64,000 bases of DNA from Lumbricus rubellus (lineage: Eukaryota; Annelida; Clitellata; Crassiclitellata; Lumbricidae): NCBI GenBank assembly GCA_945859605.1, contig OX243814.1, forward strand, positions 25,278,686-25,342,685, read 5' to 3'. A model generated the notes under the pieces. The model saw only the letters and a list, made by a program, of their open reading frames with translations, ran no database searches and was not told the origin of the DNA. Of the stretch, positions 48,001-51,680 are shown piece by piece; the stretch's first letter is position 1; each line of letters opens with the position of its first letter. The position numbers and the translations under genes are program-made.

Positions 48001-48125
48001 CATTTATACATTGTCTTTATTTTATTTTAACTAAGATTTTCTTGATTTGTCAACAGGATCAGTACGCATTCTGCTATCGATCCGCTCTTGAGTATCTCGG
48101 TTCGTTTGACCACTATGCAAACTGA
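711..48125 (+). CDS. Lar: LAR-type receptor protein tyrosine phosphatase (5' end outside window)
   Basis: Type I membrane receptor phosphatase of the LAR (PTPRD/F/S) family; relatives act at growth cones and synapses through proteoglycan or adhesion ligands. I spliced 31 exons by GT-AG sites and phase: 711-884, 3488-3598, 4394-4663, 5714-6001, 8416-8516, 12006-12201, 21106-21393, 23652-23963, 24513-24824, 27349-27549, 27912-28004, 29327-29620, 30581-30874, 32245-32348, 33133-33346, 33947-34119, 34654-34824, 37856-38022, 39189-39310, 39654-39952, 40483-40581, 41300-41419, 42029-42183, 42992-43277, 43851-43944, 44625-44701, 45182-45316, 45550-45675, 46366-46520, 47122-47257, 48057-48125. They give 1877 codons with no break. 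Visible residues: Ig2 1-95, Ig3 95-185, nine FN3 185-1083, membrane-proximal 1084-1228, TM 1229-1253, D1 about 1300-1610, D2 about 1620-1877. Signal peptide and Ig1 are missing. Human LAR is about 1900 residues with eight FN3; nine resembles fly Lar. Family assignment is very secure; the paralogue is not decidable. Confidence 0.97.
885..2860. other. Intron sequence
   Basis: Contains a CTTA microsatellite (about 1190-1208) after ttcaataaaacacatac, the look of a retroelement 3' end. A repeat at 1270-1475 has a second copy at 33640-33785. A (TCTC)-rich stretch lies at 2250-2285. No gene seen. Confidence 0.6.
1270..1475 (+). repeat. Dispersed repeat, copy 1
   Basis: Shares several runs, in order, with 33640-33785: tataatgtgatg, tgccaac-gctaaatttga, ctgtaataacttgtgat-like, and tttgaaattaaa. 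Family unknown; possibly a retroelement 3' part. Confidence 0.6.
2869..3085. repeat. Minisatellite, unit about 21-25 bp
   Basis: About nine to ten diverged tandem copies of gaatagaatgccttttggt. The overlapping reverse-strand reading frames here are by-products of the repeat, not genes. Confidence 0.85.
3488..3598 (+). CDS. Lar: LAR exon 2: Ig2, second part
   Basis: Holds the second Ig cysteine in [15 protein letters not shown] and the linker ANLYVR. I placed the start at 3488 (after ctgttaag), not at the nearer cag ending 3498, because only 3488 continues the phase of exon 1 and gives G-SLQILKS, matching the family's G-ALQI. It ends in phase 1 before gtgtgg. Confidence 0.9.
4138..4146 (+). 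other. Speculative 9-nt micro-exon between Ig2 and Ig3
   Basis: A strong acceptor (ctctttagttgtgttttaca then g) is followed by atgaaattg and a weak GT (gttcac). With phase 1 on both sides it would add three residues (D-E-I) exactly where relatives place micro-exon meB. The donor is poor, so this is only a candidate. Confidence 0.12.
4394..4663 (+). CDS. Lar: LAR exon 3: Ig3
   Basis: A single phase 1-1 exon encodes the whole third Ig domain. Marker motifs are [26 protein letters not shown] and [12 protein letters not shown], which are almost invariant in LAR, PTP-delta and PTP-sigma. The join VR-VRRV means the default transcript lacks the meB insert found between Ig2 and Ig3 in relatives. Confidence 0.96.
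4930..5222 (-). mobile_element. LINE 3' end with reverse-transcriptase C-terminus
   Basis: Minus-strand translation contains [20 protein letters not shown] followed by [10 protein letters not shown], typical of the extreme C-terminus of CR1/L2-like LINE polyproteins. It is followed by gggagcgcctctgagtagat, ccttgaaggggc and a TAGA-type microsatellite. The element is severely 5'-truncated. Its tail is the one shared with the SINEs. Confidence 0.8.
5714..6001 (+). CDS. Lar: LAR exon 4: fibronectin III domain 1
   Basis: Complete FN3 domain in one phase 1-1 exon, opening LPKPPTGLV and closing at DVSTGEM. It shows the FN3 tryptophan (KLAWNMV), the tyrosine-corner region [12 protein letters not shown] and the GRGTPS turn seen in LAR FN3-1. 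The donor is gttagt. Confidence 0.95.
6002..8415. other. Intron between FN1 and FN2
   Basis: Apart from the 16-bp tandem units and a TATG/CATG microsatellite near 7410-7545, I recognise nothing. Confidence 0.5.
6173..6226. repeat. Three tandem 16-17-bp units
   Basis: tctttcatgatcgggt occurs three times in tandem (first copy gtgt) in the FN1-FN2 intron. Confidence 0.8.
8416..8516 (+). CDS. Lar: LAR exon 5: FN3 domain 2, first half
   Basis: Opens [20 protein letters not shown] and ends PRLPNGIIK in phase 0 before gtacgt. This is the first half of an FN3 domain split by a phase-0 intron. The next exon completes it with GYKVYYT, giving the usual NG-x-x-x-GY-x-V-x-Y strand. Confidence 0.94.
9121..9172 (-). 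mobile_element. LINE-tail relic
   Basis: aggtatagcacctcttcaag followed by cagggggcactccga is the reverse complement of the common LINE/SINE tail (ggagcgcc...cttgaagaggcgctat), diverged. Confidence 0.45.
9380..10215. other. CpG-richer intronic island with GCT/CAG runs
   Basis: Within an AT-rich intron this stretch has many CpGs, GCT-type runs (9840-9890, 9969-9990), a tgacgtag CRE-like site (9786-9793) and C-runs. Short reading frames exist on both strands but none resembles a protein. It could be a regulatory element or an alternative promoter, or a repeat. Confidence 0.3.
10851..10899 (-). mobile_element. Short palindromic repeat family copy
   Basis: Reverse complement reads ataacccttta...gagggttgaggatttccccc...catttact, the same family as 58246-58309 and 47890-47939. 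Confidence 0.5.
11770..11905. repeat. Purine-rich GAGA tract
   Basis: Repeated agagagacagacag/gagaggga over about 135 bases just upstream of exon 6. Confidence 0.8.
12006..12201 (+). CDS. Lar: LAR exon 6: FN3 domain 2, second half
   Basis: Starts after cctgcag in phase 0 with GYKVYYTLM and contains [20 protein letters not shown], the C-terminal strands of FN3-2. It ends in phase 1 at RTQQG before gtaaga. The following intron of about 8.9 kb is the largest in the gene. Confidence 0.95.
14715..14855 (+). mobile_element. Retroelement-like tail between ATT microsatellites
   Basis: A block ctgccgagaggcagctaacc followed by taaagaagaagat and (AAT/ATT)n looks like a retroelement 3' end. ATT repeats on both sides suggest insertion into, or expansion around, a microsatellite. 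Confidence 0.45.
15035..15110 (-). mobile_element. LINE-tail insertion with CATT microsatellite
   Basis: Reverse complement reads gggctgggagcgcctctgag, tagacttcttgaagaggcgc, tatataag..., then (GAAT)n: the clean consensus of the LINE 3' end. Confidence 0.75.
18423..18504. mobile_element. 82-bp TTAA-bounded palindromic element
   Basis: Ends TTAACACATTGACCGC (18423-18438) and GCGGTGAATGTGTTAA (18489-18504) are inverted repeats, 15 of 16 matching, with TTAA at both edges. A perfect 18-bp palindrome ctacgagatatctcgtag is at 18442-18459. TTAA targets suggest a piggyBac-like MITE. Confidence 0.6.
19250..19584 (-). mobile_element. Older LINE fragment, 3' part (interrupted)
   Basis: Minus-strand peptide [20 protein letters not shown] then [13 protein letters not shown] resembles the post-catalytic part of RTE-like reverse transcriptases. 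Its upstream part appears at 20410-20540, on the far side of the inserted LINE at 19601-20343. Confidence 0.6.
19601..20343 (-). mobile_element. 5'-truncated LINE with reverse transcriptase remnant
   Basis: Minus strand encodes [16 protein letters not shown], then [20 protein letters not shown], then (after a frameshift near 20110-20125) [36 protein letters not shown] and [20 protein letters not shown]. These are thumb and C-terminal motifs of RTE-type LINEs. It is flanked by perfect 16-bp repeats gttcctttccagctat at 19585-19600 and 20344-20359, so the insertion is about 743 bp and recent. It is a non-coding relic. Confidence 0.85.
20410..20540 (-). mobile_element. Older LINE fragment, upstream part
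   Basis: Minus-strand peptide with [17 protein letters not shown] parallels the N-EKTK-M-I-GK motif of the inserted element, so this is a related, older LINE split by it. Confidence 0.5.
20630..20815 (+). mobile_element. tRNA-derived SINE
   Basis: Head ggtggtgtggtggtgggttc, B box aggttcgaattcac, core gggacttgagcaagttcttc, tail cttgaaggtgcgctatagc, then (AAAT)n. Diverged full-length copy. Confidence 0.8.
20849..21095 (+). repeat. LINE tail followed by long GATT/GACT microsatellite
   Basis: ggagcgtatctgagtagaga, tatcttgaagggggtgctac is the common tail, followed by about 195 bases of (GATT)n with GACT interruptions running up to the acceptor of exon 7. Reverse-strand Asn/Gln/Ser-rich frames here are artefacts. 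Confidence 0.85.
21106..21393 (+). CDS. Lar: LAR exon 7: fibronectin III domain 3
   Basis: Phase 1-1 exon encoding one FN3 domain: [43 protein letters not shown]. Its acceptor (ttgattgtag) lies directly at the end of a GATT microsatellite. The donor is gtaagg. Confidence 0.95.
22330..22516 (+). mobile_element. LINE 3' end, second RT C-terminus copy
   Basis: Plus-strand translation [19 protein letters not shown] matches the [18 protein letters not shown] of 5222-4983. It is followed by the tail gagagcgcctttgaat...gcaagaggcg. Diverged and non-functional. Confidence 0.7.
23652..23963 (+). CDS. Lar: LAR exon 8: fibronectin III domain 4
   Basis: Phase 1-1 exon, FN3 domain: [54 protein letters not shown], ending QTDED as in LAR FN3-4. 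About 80 bases of its upstream intron recur in the downstream intron (see findings). Confidence 0.95.
24055..24118 (+). repeat. Duplicate of the intron segment before exon 8
   Basis: About 85% match by eye to 23572-23636, which forms the pyrimidine-rich region upstream of exon 8. Shared runs include gtttcttttgtttttcg and ttttcagttg. Confidence 0.65.
24270..24388. repeat. Two tandem copies of a 59-60-bp unit
   Basis: gtttcttgggtaaa...gcattgtgatgtgtctcatt then atgcaatgtatacat occurs twice in a row with few changes. Confidence 0.85.
24513..24824 (+). CDS. Lar: LAR exon 9: fibronectin III domain 5
   Basis: Phase 1-1 exon, FN3 domain: [60 protein letters not shown] and AAYT-RGDG-RS identify LAR FN3-5. 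A 31-bp copy of its 3' boundary lies at 24904-24934 beyond a small LINE-tail insertion. Confidence 0.96.
24852..24903 (+). mobile_element. Tiny LINE-tail insertion at the exon 9 donor
   Basis: About 52 bases (gactctgagtatgtctcttg, aagaggtgctatataa) between 31-bp direct repeats 24821-24851 and 24904-24934, which differ at three positions. The first repeat includes the last four bases and donor of exon 9. Confidence 0.75.
25000..25070 (+). mobile_element. LINE tail
   Basis: Clean copy of the LINE 3' end: gggctgggagtgcctctgag, tatgtctcttgaagaggcgc, tatataagttttcggaatga. Confidence 0.7.
26221..26920. mobile_element. 700-bp inverted-repeat element bounded by TA
   Basis: Ends ccgtatttttgcgaatataa-cacgc (26221-26245) and its reverse complement at 26896-26920 match at 24 of 25 positions and are flanked by TA on both sides. 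Internal tandem motifs (ataacacgcacccg) repeat near both ends. No transposase frame, so a MITE-like non-autonomous DNA transposon. Confidence 0.8.
27349..27549 (+). CDS. Lar: LAR exon 10: FN3 domain 6, first part
   Basis: Opens [14 protein letters not shown], then SVSWMEPQ and [12 protein letters not shown], and ends FTTGFL in phase 1 before the weak donor gttcgt. The domain is finished by exon 11. A LINE-derived tail with a GAAT microsatellite lies just downstream. Confidence 0.9.
27590..27676 (+). mobile_element. LINE tail with GAAT microsatellite
   Basis: tttcttgaaggggcgctata then taaatgctat and about 12 GAAT units; the LINE 3' end with its tetranucleotide tail, just past exon 10. Confidence 0.75.
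27912..28004 (+). CDS. Lar: LAR exon 11: FN3 domain 6, second part
   Basis: Short 93-base phase 1-1 exon after gtttcag. It reads [20 protein letters not shown] and closes at IRTPEG, the C-terminal strands of FN3-6, then stops before gtgagt. As a symmetric exon it could be skipped without shifting frame, but that would break the domain. Confidence 0.93.
28005..29326. other. Intron between FN6 and FN7
   Basis: Only a TA/TATG-rich microsatellite (28303-28385) stands out. Confidence 0.5.
29327..29620 (+). CDS. Lar: LAR exon 12: fibronectin III domain 7
   Basis: Phase 1-1 exon, FN3 domain: [58 protein letters not shown], ending FRTFPY like LAR FN3-7 (GPGPFS, RTF). A hAT-like inverted-repeat element starts 30 bases past its donor. 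Confidence 0.95.
29651..29840. mobile_element. hAT-like non-autonomous element, copy 1
   Basis: Ends ATAGGTGTATG and CGTACGCCTAT, flanked by near-matching 8-mers tatactat / tgtactag. Interior shared with 58331-58624 (aaatttcgggcaagtct, aaaggtcgtcaactttttt, tatttttcgggcagaagtt, actgctgaaatctcccgtac). Confidence 0.7.
30581..30874 (+). CDS. Lar: LAR exon 13: fibronectin III domain 8
   Basis: Phase 1-1 exon, FN3 domain: [57 protein letters not shown]. All FN3 core residues are present. It ends NQIEN before gttagc. Confidence 0.94.
31355..31402. repeat. 18-bp hairpin
   Basis: Arms ttctgctggtttaatgca and tgcattaagccagcagaa pair with one mismatch over a 12-base loop. Too short for a typical microRNA precursor. 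Confidence 0.7.
31563..31768 (-). mobile_element. tRNA-derived SINE
   Basis: Starts with the reversed tail (ttgctatagcgccccttcag), then core gcgagtgaaggacttgctca and the reversed B-box region ggattcgaacctggaaccct. Nearly full length. Confidence 0.85.
32026..32105. mobile_element. 80-bp palindromic TTAA-type element
   Basis: Ends TTAGCCCTTTACCCGTT and AATGGGTAAAGGGTTAA are inverted repeats, 15 of 17 matching. Confidence 0.55.
32245..32348 (+). CDS. Lar: LAR exon 14: FN3 domain 9, first part
   Basis: Starts after cgttatcag, reads [20 protein letters not shown] then [15 protein letters not shown], and ends in phase 0 before gtgagg. It is the first half of the last, more divergent FN3 domain. 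The next exon continues [10 protein letters not shown] 340-bp hAT element sits in the following intron. Confidence 0.88.
32453..32792. mobile_element. 340-bp non-autonomous hAT transposon
   Basis: Perfect 13-bp terminal inverted repeats CAGGGGTGTCAAA / TTTGACACCCCTG and perfect 8-bp target duplications atgtagac at 32445-32452 and 32793-32800, both hallmarks of hAT. Inside, ctggcccgccac occurs three times near the right end. No transposase. It lies in the FN9 intron. Confidence 0.93.
33133..33346 (+). CDS. Lar: LAR exon 15: FN3 domain 9, second part
   Basis: Phase 0 start after tttgcag: [20 protein letters not shown], then [20 protein letters not shown] and [10 protein letters not shown], the closing strands of an FN3 domain. 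It ends in phase 1 at TGVE before gtaatt. This completes nine FN3 domains. Confidence 0.93.
33424..33510. repeat. Short tandem repeat, 27-28-bp unit
   Basis: gaaaatgttaacagatcaag followed by taaatga is repeated two and a half times. Confidence 0.8.
33640..33785 (+). repeat. Dispersed repeat, copy 2
   Basis: Second copy of the 1270-1475 repeat in the same orientation. Both end near a tttgaaattaaa stretch. Confidence 0.6.
33947..34119 (+). CDS. Lar: LAR exon 16: membrane-proximal region with furin-like site
   Basis: Encodes [20 protein letters not shown] through [24 protein letters not shown] at 34084-34095 fits the minimal furin consensus R-X-K/R-R, at the place where LAR-family proreceptors are processed into two non-covalently held subunits. 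Donor gtaagt, phase 0. Cleavage itself is an inference. Confidence 0.92.
34210..34495 (-). mobile_element. tRNA-derived SINE with internal duplication
   Basis: Reversed tail ttatagcgccccttcaagct at the left and reversed head at the right. The core segment (gcaattgcaagtgaaggact...) is present twice, around 34311-34350 and 34362-34401, so this copy is longer than the others. Confidence 0.85.
34511..34642. repeat. 22-bp minisatellite, six units, next to the exon 17 acceptor
   Basis: Six head-to-tail copies of acagttgatggtaatgtctg-gt starting at 34511, 34533, 34555, 34577, 34599 and 34621. The true acceptor of exon 17 reads acag|ttgattg, so each unit carries an acceptor look-alike. Confidence 0.95.
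34654..34824 (+). CDS. Lar: LAR exon 17: membrane-proximal region
   Basis: Encodes [30 protein letters not shown] and [13 protein letters not shown], collinear with the IAARF ... F-NR-L-GH-Y segment of human LAR between the cleavage site and the membrane. Phase 0 at both ends. A 22-bp minisatellite carrying acceptor-like ACAG-TTG copies ends 11 bases upstream of its start. Confidence 0.93.
35157..35366 (+). mobile_element. Second SINE type sharing the core
   Basis: tRNA-like head with B box ctggtttgaatctacc, core aaccttgggcaagttgctca as in the other SINEs, but a different 3' part ending in (CAT)n. Confidence 0.6.
35430..35552 (+). mobile_element. Retroelement-like repeat, left part (split)
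   Basis: Contains ggtcctaagcccggacaaaa, a motif I recall from widely spread RTE-type repeats. It resumes after the hAT-like insertion at 37380 and ends with a GAT-repeat tail near 37745. Confidence 0.4.
35561..37371. mobile_element. 1.8-kb hAT-like element carrying a minisatellite
   Basis: Ends CAGTGTTTAATCTAG (35561-35575) and CTAGATTAAACACTG (37356-37370) are perfect inverted repeats. 8-bp copies ctggcagt lie at 35553-35560 and 37372-37379, with one extra base at the right. Sub-terminal runs of G and C, and near the right end three hairpins (for example gagcgtcctttggacgctc). No transposase. The interior is mostly the 36026-37220 tandem array. Confidence 0.8.
36026..37220. repeat. Minisatellite with 85- and 105-bp units, 295-bp higher order
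   Basis: Thirteen units; the shared agaagacacc (or agatgacacc) anchors at 36026, 36111, 36196, 36281, 36386, 36471, 36576, 36681, 36766, 36871, 36976, 37061, 37166. Spacing is 85 or 105; the long form has a 20-bp internal duplication (tatgtggaaattccaaaaat). From 36386 the order becomes 85-105-105, a 295-bp super-unit repeated twice and then begun again. Each unit has one or two ggaaattcc palindromes. Confidence 0.95.
37380..37745 (+). mobile_element. Retroelement-like repeat, right part with GAT tail
   Basis: Continuation of 35430-35552 beyond the hAT-like insertion; ends tattgatgatgatgatgatt. Reading frames are short and unrecognised. Confidence 0.4.
37856..38022 (+). CDS. Lar: LAR exon 18: transmembrane segment
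   Basis: Opens [12 protein letters not shown], like the SPFSDPF of human LAR. It then encodes one hydrophobic helix, [20 protein letters not shown] followed by IIIFV (37946-38020), with Arg next as a stop-transfer residue. It ends in phase 2. The preceding intron holds the 1.8-kb hAT-like element. Confidence 0.93.
38920..39080 (+). repeat. Retroelement-like tail plus ATT microsatellite
   Basis: gcgttatggcgccatagaga then ttgtcgttg and about 24 ATT units. A similar gccatagagattactgg is at 8089-8105. Probably a 3' end. Confidence 0.5.
39189..39310 (+). CDS. Lar: LAR exon 19: cytoplasmic juxtamembrane
   Basis: Basic juxtamembrane stretch [19 protein letters not shown], then [13 protein letters not shown], matching the DPVEMRR-NFQTPGM segment of LAR proteins just before D1. 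It enters in phase 2 and exits in phase 1. Confidence 0.93.
39607..39653 (+). repeat. 46-bp duplication of the exon 20 acceptor
   Basis: ttttcaggaatgattagcca and tccacc occur at 39601-39626 and 39647-39672. The first copy carries a full acceptor (39607), but using it reads into a stop within about 20 codons. Confidence 0.9.
39654..39952 (+). CDS. Lar: LAR exon 20: start of phosphatase domain D1
   Basis: Encodes [20 protein letters not shown], the helix-turn-helix wedge region, then [20 protein letters not shown] and the KNRY phosphotyrosine-recognition loop ([15 protein letters not shown]), ending YVATQ. An upstream duplicate of its acceptor and first bases (acceptor at 39607) would hit a stop, so 39654 is the productive start. 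Confidence 0.96.
39960..40035. repeat. ATT/ATC microsatellite beside the exon 20 donor
   Basis: accattattatcattattat followed by (CAT)n, starting about 20 bases after the donor. Confidence 0.9.
40483..40581 (+). CDS. Lar: LAR exon 21: D1 phosphatase
   Basis: Encodes [20 protein letters not shown] and [13 protein letters not shown] in phase 0-0, the conserved FWRMVWEQ motif of receptor PTP D1. The family usually has GPLPET; here it is GALPET. Confidence 0.96.
40808..40990. repeat. Imperfect tandem duplication, about 97 bp
   Basis: taaagcagtcat...cttgattaaacaaatt...aacctttg occurs twice in succession in a D1 intron. Confidence 0.75.
41300..41419 (+). CDS. Lar: LAR exon 22: D1 phosphatase
   Basis: Encodes [20 protein letters not shown] and ends TIRTFQISR, phase 0-0. 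KCDQYWP is the family D1 motif that follows the EE-R-R stretch. Confidence 0.96.
41484..41576 (+). mobile_element. LINE-tail relic with CAATA repeat
   Basis: cactgtgagaagcgctacat then aaattcatagct and caatacaatacaatg; matches a similar relic at 59408-59490. Confidence 0.5.
42029..42183 (+). CDS. Lar: LAR exon 23: D1 WPD loop and catalytic cysteine
   Basis: Encodes [20 protein letters not shown] through GPVIVHC. The general-acid Asp of the WPD loop is at 42083-42085 and the nucleophilic Cys at 42179-42181, 32 residues apart. The phase-2 donor splits the serine codon of HCS. Confidence 0.97.
42236..42460 (+). mobile_element. tRNA-derived SINE, good full-length copy
   Basis: Head ggggcggggtggtgtagtgg, perfect Pol III B box ggttcgaatcc (42289-42299), core aaggaccttgggcaagtcct, body cgcttcggcgtgaaactccg, and 3' tail gagcgcctatgagtagagag followed by cttgatggggcgctataaca. 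It lies just after exon 23. Confidence 0.9.
42992..43277 (+). CDS. Lar: LAR exon 24: D1 P-loop, Q-loop, D1-D2 linker
   Basis: Completes the P-loop as SAGVGRTG with its catalytic Arg. It carries the Q-loop in [19 protein letters not shown] and the linker [17 protein letters not shown]. All D1 catalytic elements are therefore intact. It ends EQEFK, phase 0. Confidence 0.97.
43851..43944 (+). CDS. Lar: LAR exon 25: start of D2, KNRL loop
   Basis: Encodes [20 protein letters not shown] and [11 protein letters not shown]. The Tyr of the substrate-recognition KNRY loop is Leu (43926-43928), as in known LAR-family D2 domains. It exits in phase 1. Confidence 0.95.
44625..44701 (+). CDS. Lar: LAR exon 26: D2 phosphatase
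   Basis: Completes a Tyr codon, then reads [20 protein letters not shown] and ASFID, nearly identical across the LAR family. Phase 1 in, phase 0 out, donor gtaagt. Confidence 0.95.
45182..45316 (+). CDS. Lar: LAR exon 27: D2 phosphatase
   Basis: Encodes [40 protein letters not shown] and RELGR, the D2 counterpart of exon 21. Phase 0-0. Confidence 0.96.
45355..45415 (-). mobile_element. LINE tail with CATT microsatellite
   Basis: (CATT)n then ctgagaatttatatggtgcc, the reversed LINE 3' end, about 40 bases past exon 27. Confidence 0.65.
45550..45675 (+). CDS. Lar: LAR exon 28: D2 phosphatase
   Basis: Encodes [20 protein letters not shown] and [20 protein letters not shown], ending AR. The [20 protein letters not shown] run is diagnostic of LAR-family D2. 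Phase 0-0. Confidence 0.97.
45990..46222 (+). mobile_element. tRNA-derived SINE, good full-length copy
   Basis: ggggcgcggtggtgtagtgg head, B box ggttcgaatcc (46042-46052), core accttgggcaagtccttcac, tail gagcgcctctgagcagagag then gcgctataaaa and a CAAA-rich end. Same family as 42236-42460. Confidence 0.9.
46366..46520 (+). CDS. Lar: LAR exon 29: D2 WPE loop and signature cysteine
   Basis: Encodes [20 protein letters not shown] and [20 protein letters not shown], ending VHC. WPE (Glu at 46414-46416) replaces WPD. The signature Cys at 46516-46518 is kept. The phase-2 donor mirrors exon 23. Confidence 0.96.
46623..46682 (-). mobile_element. LINE-tail relic
   Basis: cattcatttcaaatttttat, agctccctttcaagaaacat, actctgagatg: a diverged reversed LINE 3' end. 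Confidence 0.5.
47122..47257 (+). CDS. Lar: LAR exon 30: D2 P-loop
   Basis: Completes [20 protein letters not shown], then [20 protein letters not shown] and AMVQTE. Relatives usually have [12 protein letters not shown]; here LWMQRP, a small local divergence. Phase 0 exit before gtcaga. Confidence 0.95.
47283..47350 (-). mobile_element. LINE-tail relic
   Basis: tttatatagtgcc...tcttgaaacctattcaggag then tgctccca: a diverged reversed LINE 3' end. Confidence 0.5.
47890..47939 (-). mobile_element. Short palindromic repeat family copy
   Basis: Reverse complement ttaaccctttcctaaccgag then ggtataggatttcccatacc, near-identical in its core to 58246-58309. Confidence 0.6.
48057..48125 (+). CDS. Lar: LAR exon 31: C-terminus and stop
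   Basis: Encodes [20 protein letters not shown] then AN and TGA at 48123-48125. [11 protein letters not shown] is the hallmark LAR-family C-terminus, so the protein end is certain. Confidence 0.97.
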   Translation, partial: DQYAFCYRSALEYLGSFDHYAN

Positions 48126-49600
48126 GCCACTGTGCTGGAAACGACAACTCTAGCGACAACGGGGTGCAATGCAAACCGTGGCTACTGCTGCTGCTGCTGT
48201 TGCTGCAGCTGTTGGCACGGTGACAACGTATTTGATGACAACGTTTAACATTCTCACTTGAGTTCAGGGCAACAGTCCTTCTTCGTCACGACTCTGCATG
48301 CTGCCAGTGTGACTTCTATGATAGCGTTGACCATTTTTAACGTAACTTTTGCTGCCAAAGGTTTGTAAATTGTGAGGACAGAGCATTGTGTCAGATATGA
48401 TGACTGTTTTTAAAATTTCTTTTGTTGCTAATGCCACCCATAGTACTTCTTTTCATAATATATATATATATTTATATATAATTATATATATAATTTTATA
48501 TATATATATATATAATTACTTGCTTTTATATAATGTATATACATATAATTTTAGTTGCATAAGTACAGCCATGCATGCGTATATAGTATTTCTTGCATGC
48601 AGATGGTTTATGTATGCGACTGTGATTGTATTTGTGCAACAGTGCATTGATATATTATATATATATTTATATACATAATTATATATATATAATTATATAT
48701 GAGTGTGCAAATTTATGTGATACATAAAAAACGTTTGTGCATATGCCTGCATACGCATTTGTATCTGAACAGATACTTTGATACTTTGAAAAAATATGCA
48801 TGCATAACATTGCATATGTACTGCTGTTGTATATTTTTTTCACCTCTCCTTCCAAATGTTTCTTATTTAACATAATCATTTGCAGACTTCTGTGTATCTC
48901 ATCCTCTTCATGCAGTTATGAAATTCATGTGTAAATATTGATTTCATAAGAATTTAGCATATATATATAATATATTTATGAATAGTTGAGTGTATATATA
49001 CATATATAGTATATGTGTATATGTGGCTGCATATGGATATAGATAGATATAAAAATATGATTTTTATTGACCGTGGCAGTGTCCATTTTAATGCAAGCAT
49101 GCTGTACATAGCGATATTTGTTGGTTGACGAATATTTGTATCTTCAAATCGTGGTCTATTTAGCTTTTAACCATTCTCTCATTCACTGAAATTAATGCTG
49201 TTGAAGAACAAAACATATAACAAACGAATGCCAAGTGAAAAGCATTCACAAGACAACTGATGGTTGTTTCACATTCTTACGGGGTTGATGGCTATTTTAC
49301 ATGAGCTGTTATTTTGGAAATTCTTTTGTAAAGCGCTGTTAACAACGAGATGTTATGTACAGCACAGTCGCATTGTCATGTGCTCATTGTTGTGGATGAG
49401 CAGATTGAGCAGATTGGAAGAGAAGCCATTGGCGAACCTTAGCTATTAGGATGCTTATGCCGTTATGTATCATTTTCCGCTATCTATACACTGTTTCTAA
49501 CTGCGTAGACAGGTTTGGTTTAGAAGAAATTGGCAGTGCTCTTCATTTATAAATATTCCAACTATTTAGCAATAGCATTTAGCTCTAGATATAGAAAGTA

Positions 49601-49606
49601 AATAAA
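49601..49606 (+). terminator. Candidate poly(A) signal AATAAA (proximal)
   Basis: AATAAA about 1.48 kb past the stop codon, followed within 20 bases by a T/G-containing stretch (cacttttgtcgagcctgttg). Confidence 0.35.
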
Positions 49607-51649
49607 CACTTTTGTCGAGCCTGTTGTATATGCTGACTAGATTGCAGACTATGTGTGCCTGAGTTCAATCACGTGGTGCACAAAGAGGTGTCGATATGAG
49701 ATGCTATTGAGATGTCTGCTAAGAGTGTTGTGGAAGCAAGCATTGATTGAATCTGGACTTTTAGTAATGTACAGTGTAACGCTGACTTGATAATATGATG
49801 ACCAATTTTTTTAAAGGCAGAAATCTGGCCATGAGTCAAAAACATTGGTGATATTGTGAGCGGCTAGAGAAATGGTCACTTCGCTAATTCTTCTTTGTTT
49901 ATGCCAATTTATATCTTGTCTAGCATGCATAAAAGGTATGTCTTTTCTAAAACTAGATGTAACACTTAGCCACATAGGACGCTGAATCACTGATTATTGT
50001 CTAAAGTTATGATCGGGTAGGCCAAGTTTTCTCATGAGAAACTTACTGATCTTAATCATTTACTTTTTTCATGATGATGGCCTTGGTAGAAGTTGATGAC
50101 TGAAATGTGCAATTTAGTAACATTAGGCATTTTGTATCATAGTAGCAATTGTAGTGTTCATCAACGGCTGAATTAGATTTGTGTGAAAAATCTATCTAAC
50201 TGCCGATGTAGTTTGTACCATGTGTTCTATGAACTGGAATTAGTCAAGACTGTTGTATTTTCTATAATACCTGAACAGTTTCATTCCATTTTTCTAAATG
50301 CTTATTTTAAACAATTTCATTTATTTTATTAACTTTATCCTTGATTTGCTGCAATTCAAAGTGCTCTCACTGTCTATCATTGAGATGTTGATGTACTGCA
50401 TAATACGGTTCAGTATTTCAATTTGCCGAGTTACCACCAAACGTAGCTTAGCCCTCTGATAGAATTTGCATTATGTGAATTATATATGAGATATTGTGCA
50501 TTTGAATACTTTACGATGCAATACTGGAAAGTCTGCCAAAGTGTTGAGTCACATTACAGAACATCGCATGCTCCAGAAATATCCAAATTGCATTTGAATA
50601 ACTCATGATTGGTCGGATATGAATAGCAACGCCTCGGACTCGCATTTCTATGTGACTTTACATGAGTTAAAATGTTCGTAATAAAAACATTATGCTCTCC
50701 GATGATTGGTCAGTAATTATGCTTGCTAATGATTGGTTAGTAAAATTATACTGTCTCTGATGATTAACAAGTAATTTTAATAACTGATGATTGGTTATAT
50801 TTTACTCACTGATGATTAGCCTGTAATTTTACTAACTGATGAGTGATCTGTATTTTGTATTTTTATAATACAGATGTTGTCATTTTTATGCCATGTTTGT
50901 GTTATTTGGGAGTTGTAAATTAAACTTAAGTTTGCAGTTCAAACTGGAATTGGACTCCGTTCATGTTTGAGTGATCTCTGTTGTACAGTTTCAATTCAGT
51001 CAGTAAGTAACTTCTAGCAACTGAGTTCCCACTTAAATTGCCAGCTTTCCAAGTGAGCTAATGTCCCTCAAGATTTATGTATTTAAAAACTGGTGAACAA
51101 GGAGAGAATTGTCGTATGGTACATGTACTGAGGAATTATTAGTGCTGCCATCCCATGTTAACTTTTTCTTGTTTTTATGCTCATGTACTTGGTTATAATT
51201 CATTTCCAAAGAAATATGACCAATCTTAGCGCATCTGAAATTCCTTGAAATAATTTGCTTGAAATCTTGTGTTGCATGCTGATTTTATCTTGCAGCACAA
51301 AATGCCTAAAAGTCTTATATTTCTGTGGCTCTATTTTGATTTTGTACCAAAGCGGTTAGGTAATGTCAGTTACAGATCCAGAAATCCAACATAATGTTTT
51401 TCAGAGTGTTATGAATGCCCTTAGTGTAAAAATATTTTATGTATACAACTCAAAATACTTTGTTAATTGAACACATCGAATTAGTAGCAACCTTGAATGT
51501 CTTAGCTGCTTGTTTAGTCTGAACTTAAAAGCCTGACTTAGAAGCAAAGCATTTGGAGTAAGGCTTGCCGGCAACAACAGAACCATGCATCTGCCACCGA
51601 ATTTTATCATTTTATTTTTATAAGTTGCATTAGGTTAAACTGTTGTTTA

Positions 51650-51655
51650 AATAAA
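51650..51655 (+). terminator. Candidate poly(A) signal AATAAA (distal)
   Basis: AATAAA in gtttaaataaaaattgtg followed by a T/C-rich stretch. It would give a 3' UTR of about 3.5 kb, a common length for neural receptor genes. Confidence 0.35.
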
Positions 51656-51680
51656 AATTGTGCTCTCTTATTTTTAAATT

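Larger units (their letters stand above)
48126..51680 (+). other. Probable 3' UTR of the receptor gene
   Basis: No coding exon follows the stop. The stretch includes a CTG run (48186-48210), long TA-rich tracts (48455-48720, 48960-49020) and two reasonable poly(A) signals. The 3' end is inferred; RNA reads would fix it. Confidence 0.45.

Noticed and set aside
48388..48879. Small frames past the receptor stop
   Set aside because: Low-complexity Tyr/Ile translations of TA repeats in the probable 3' UTR.
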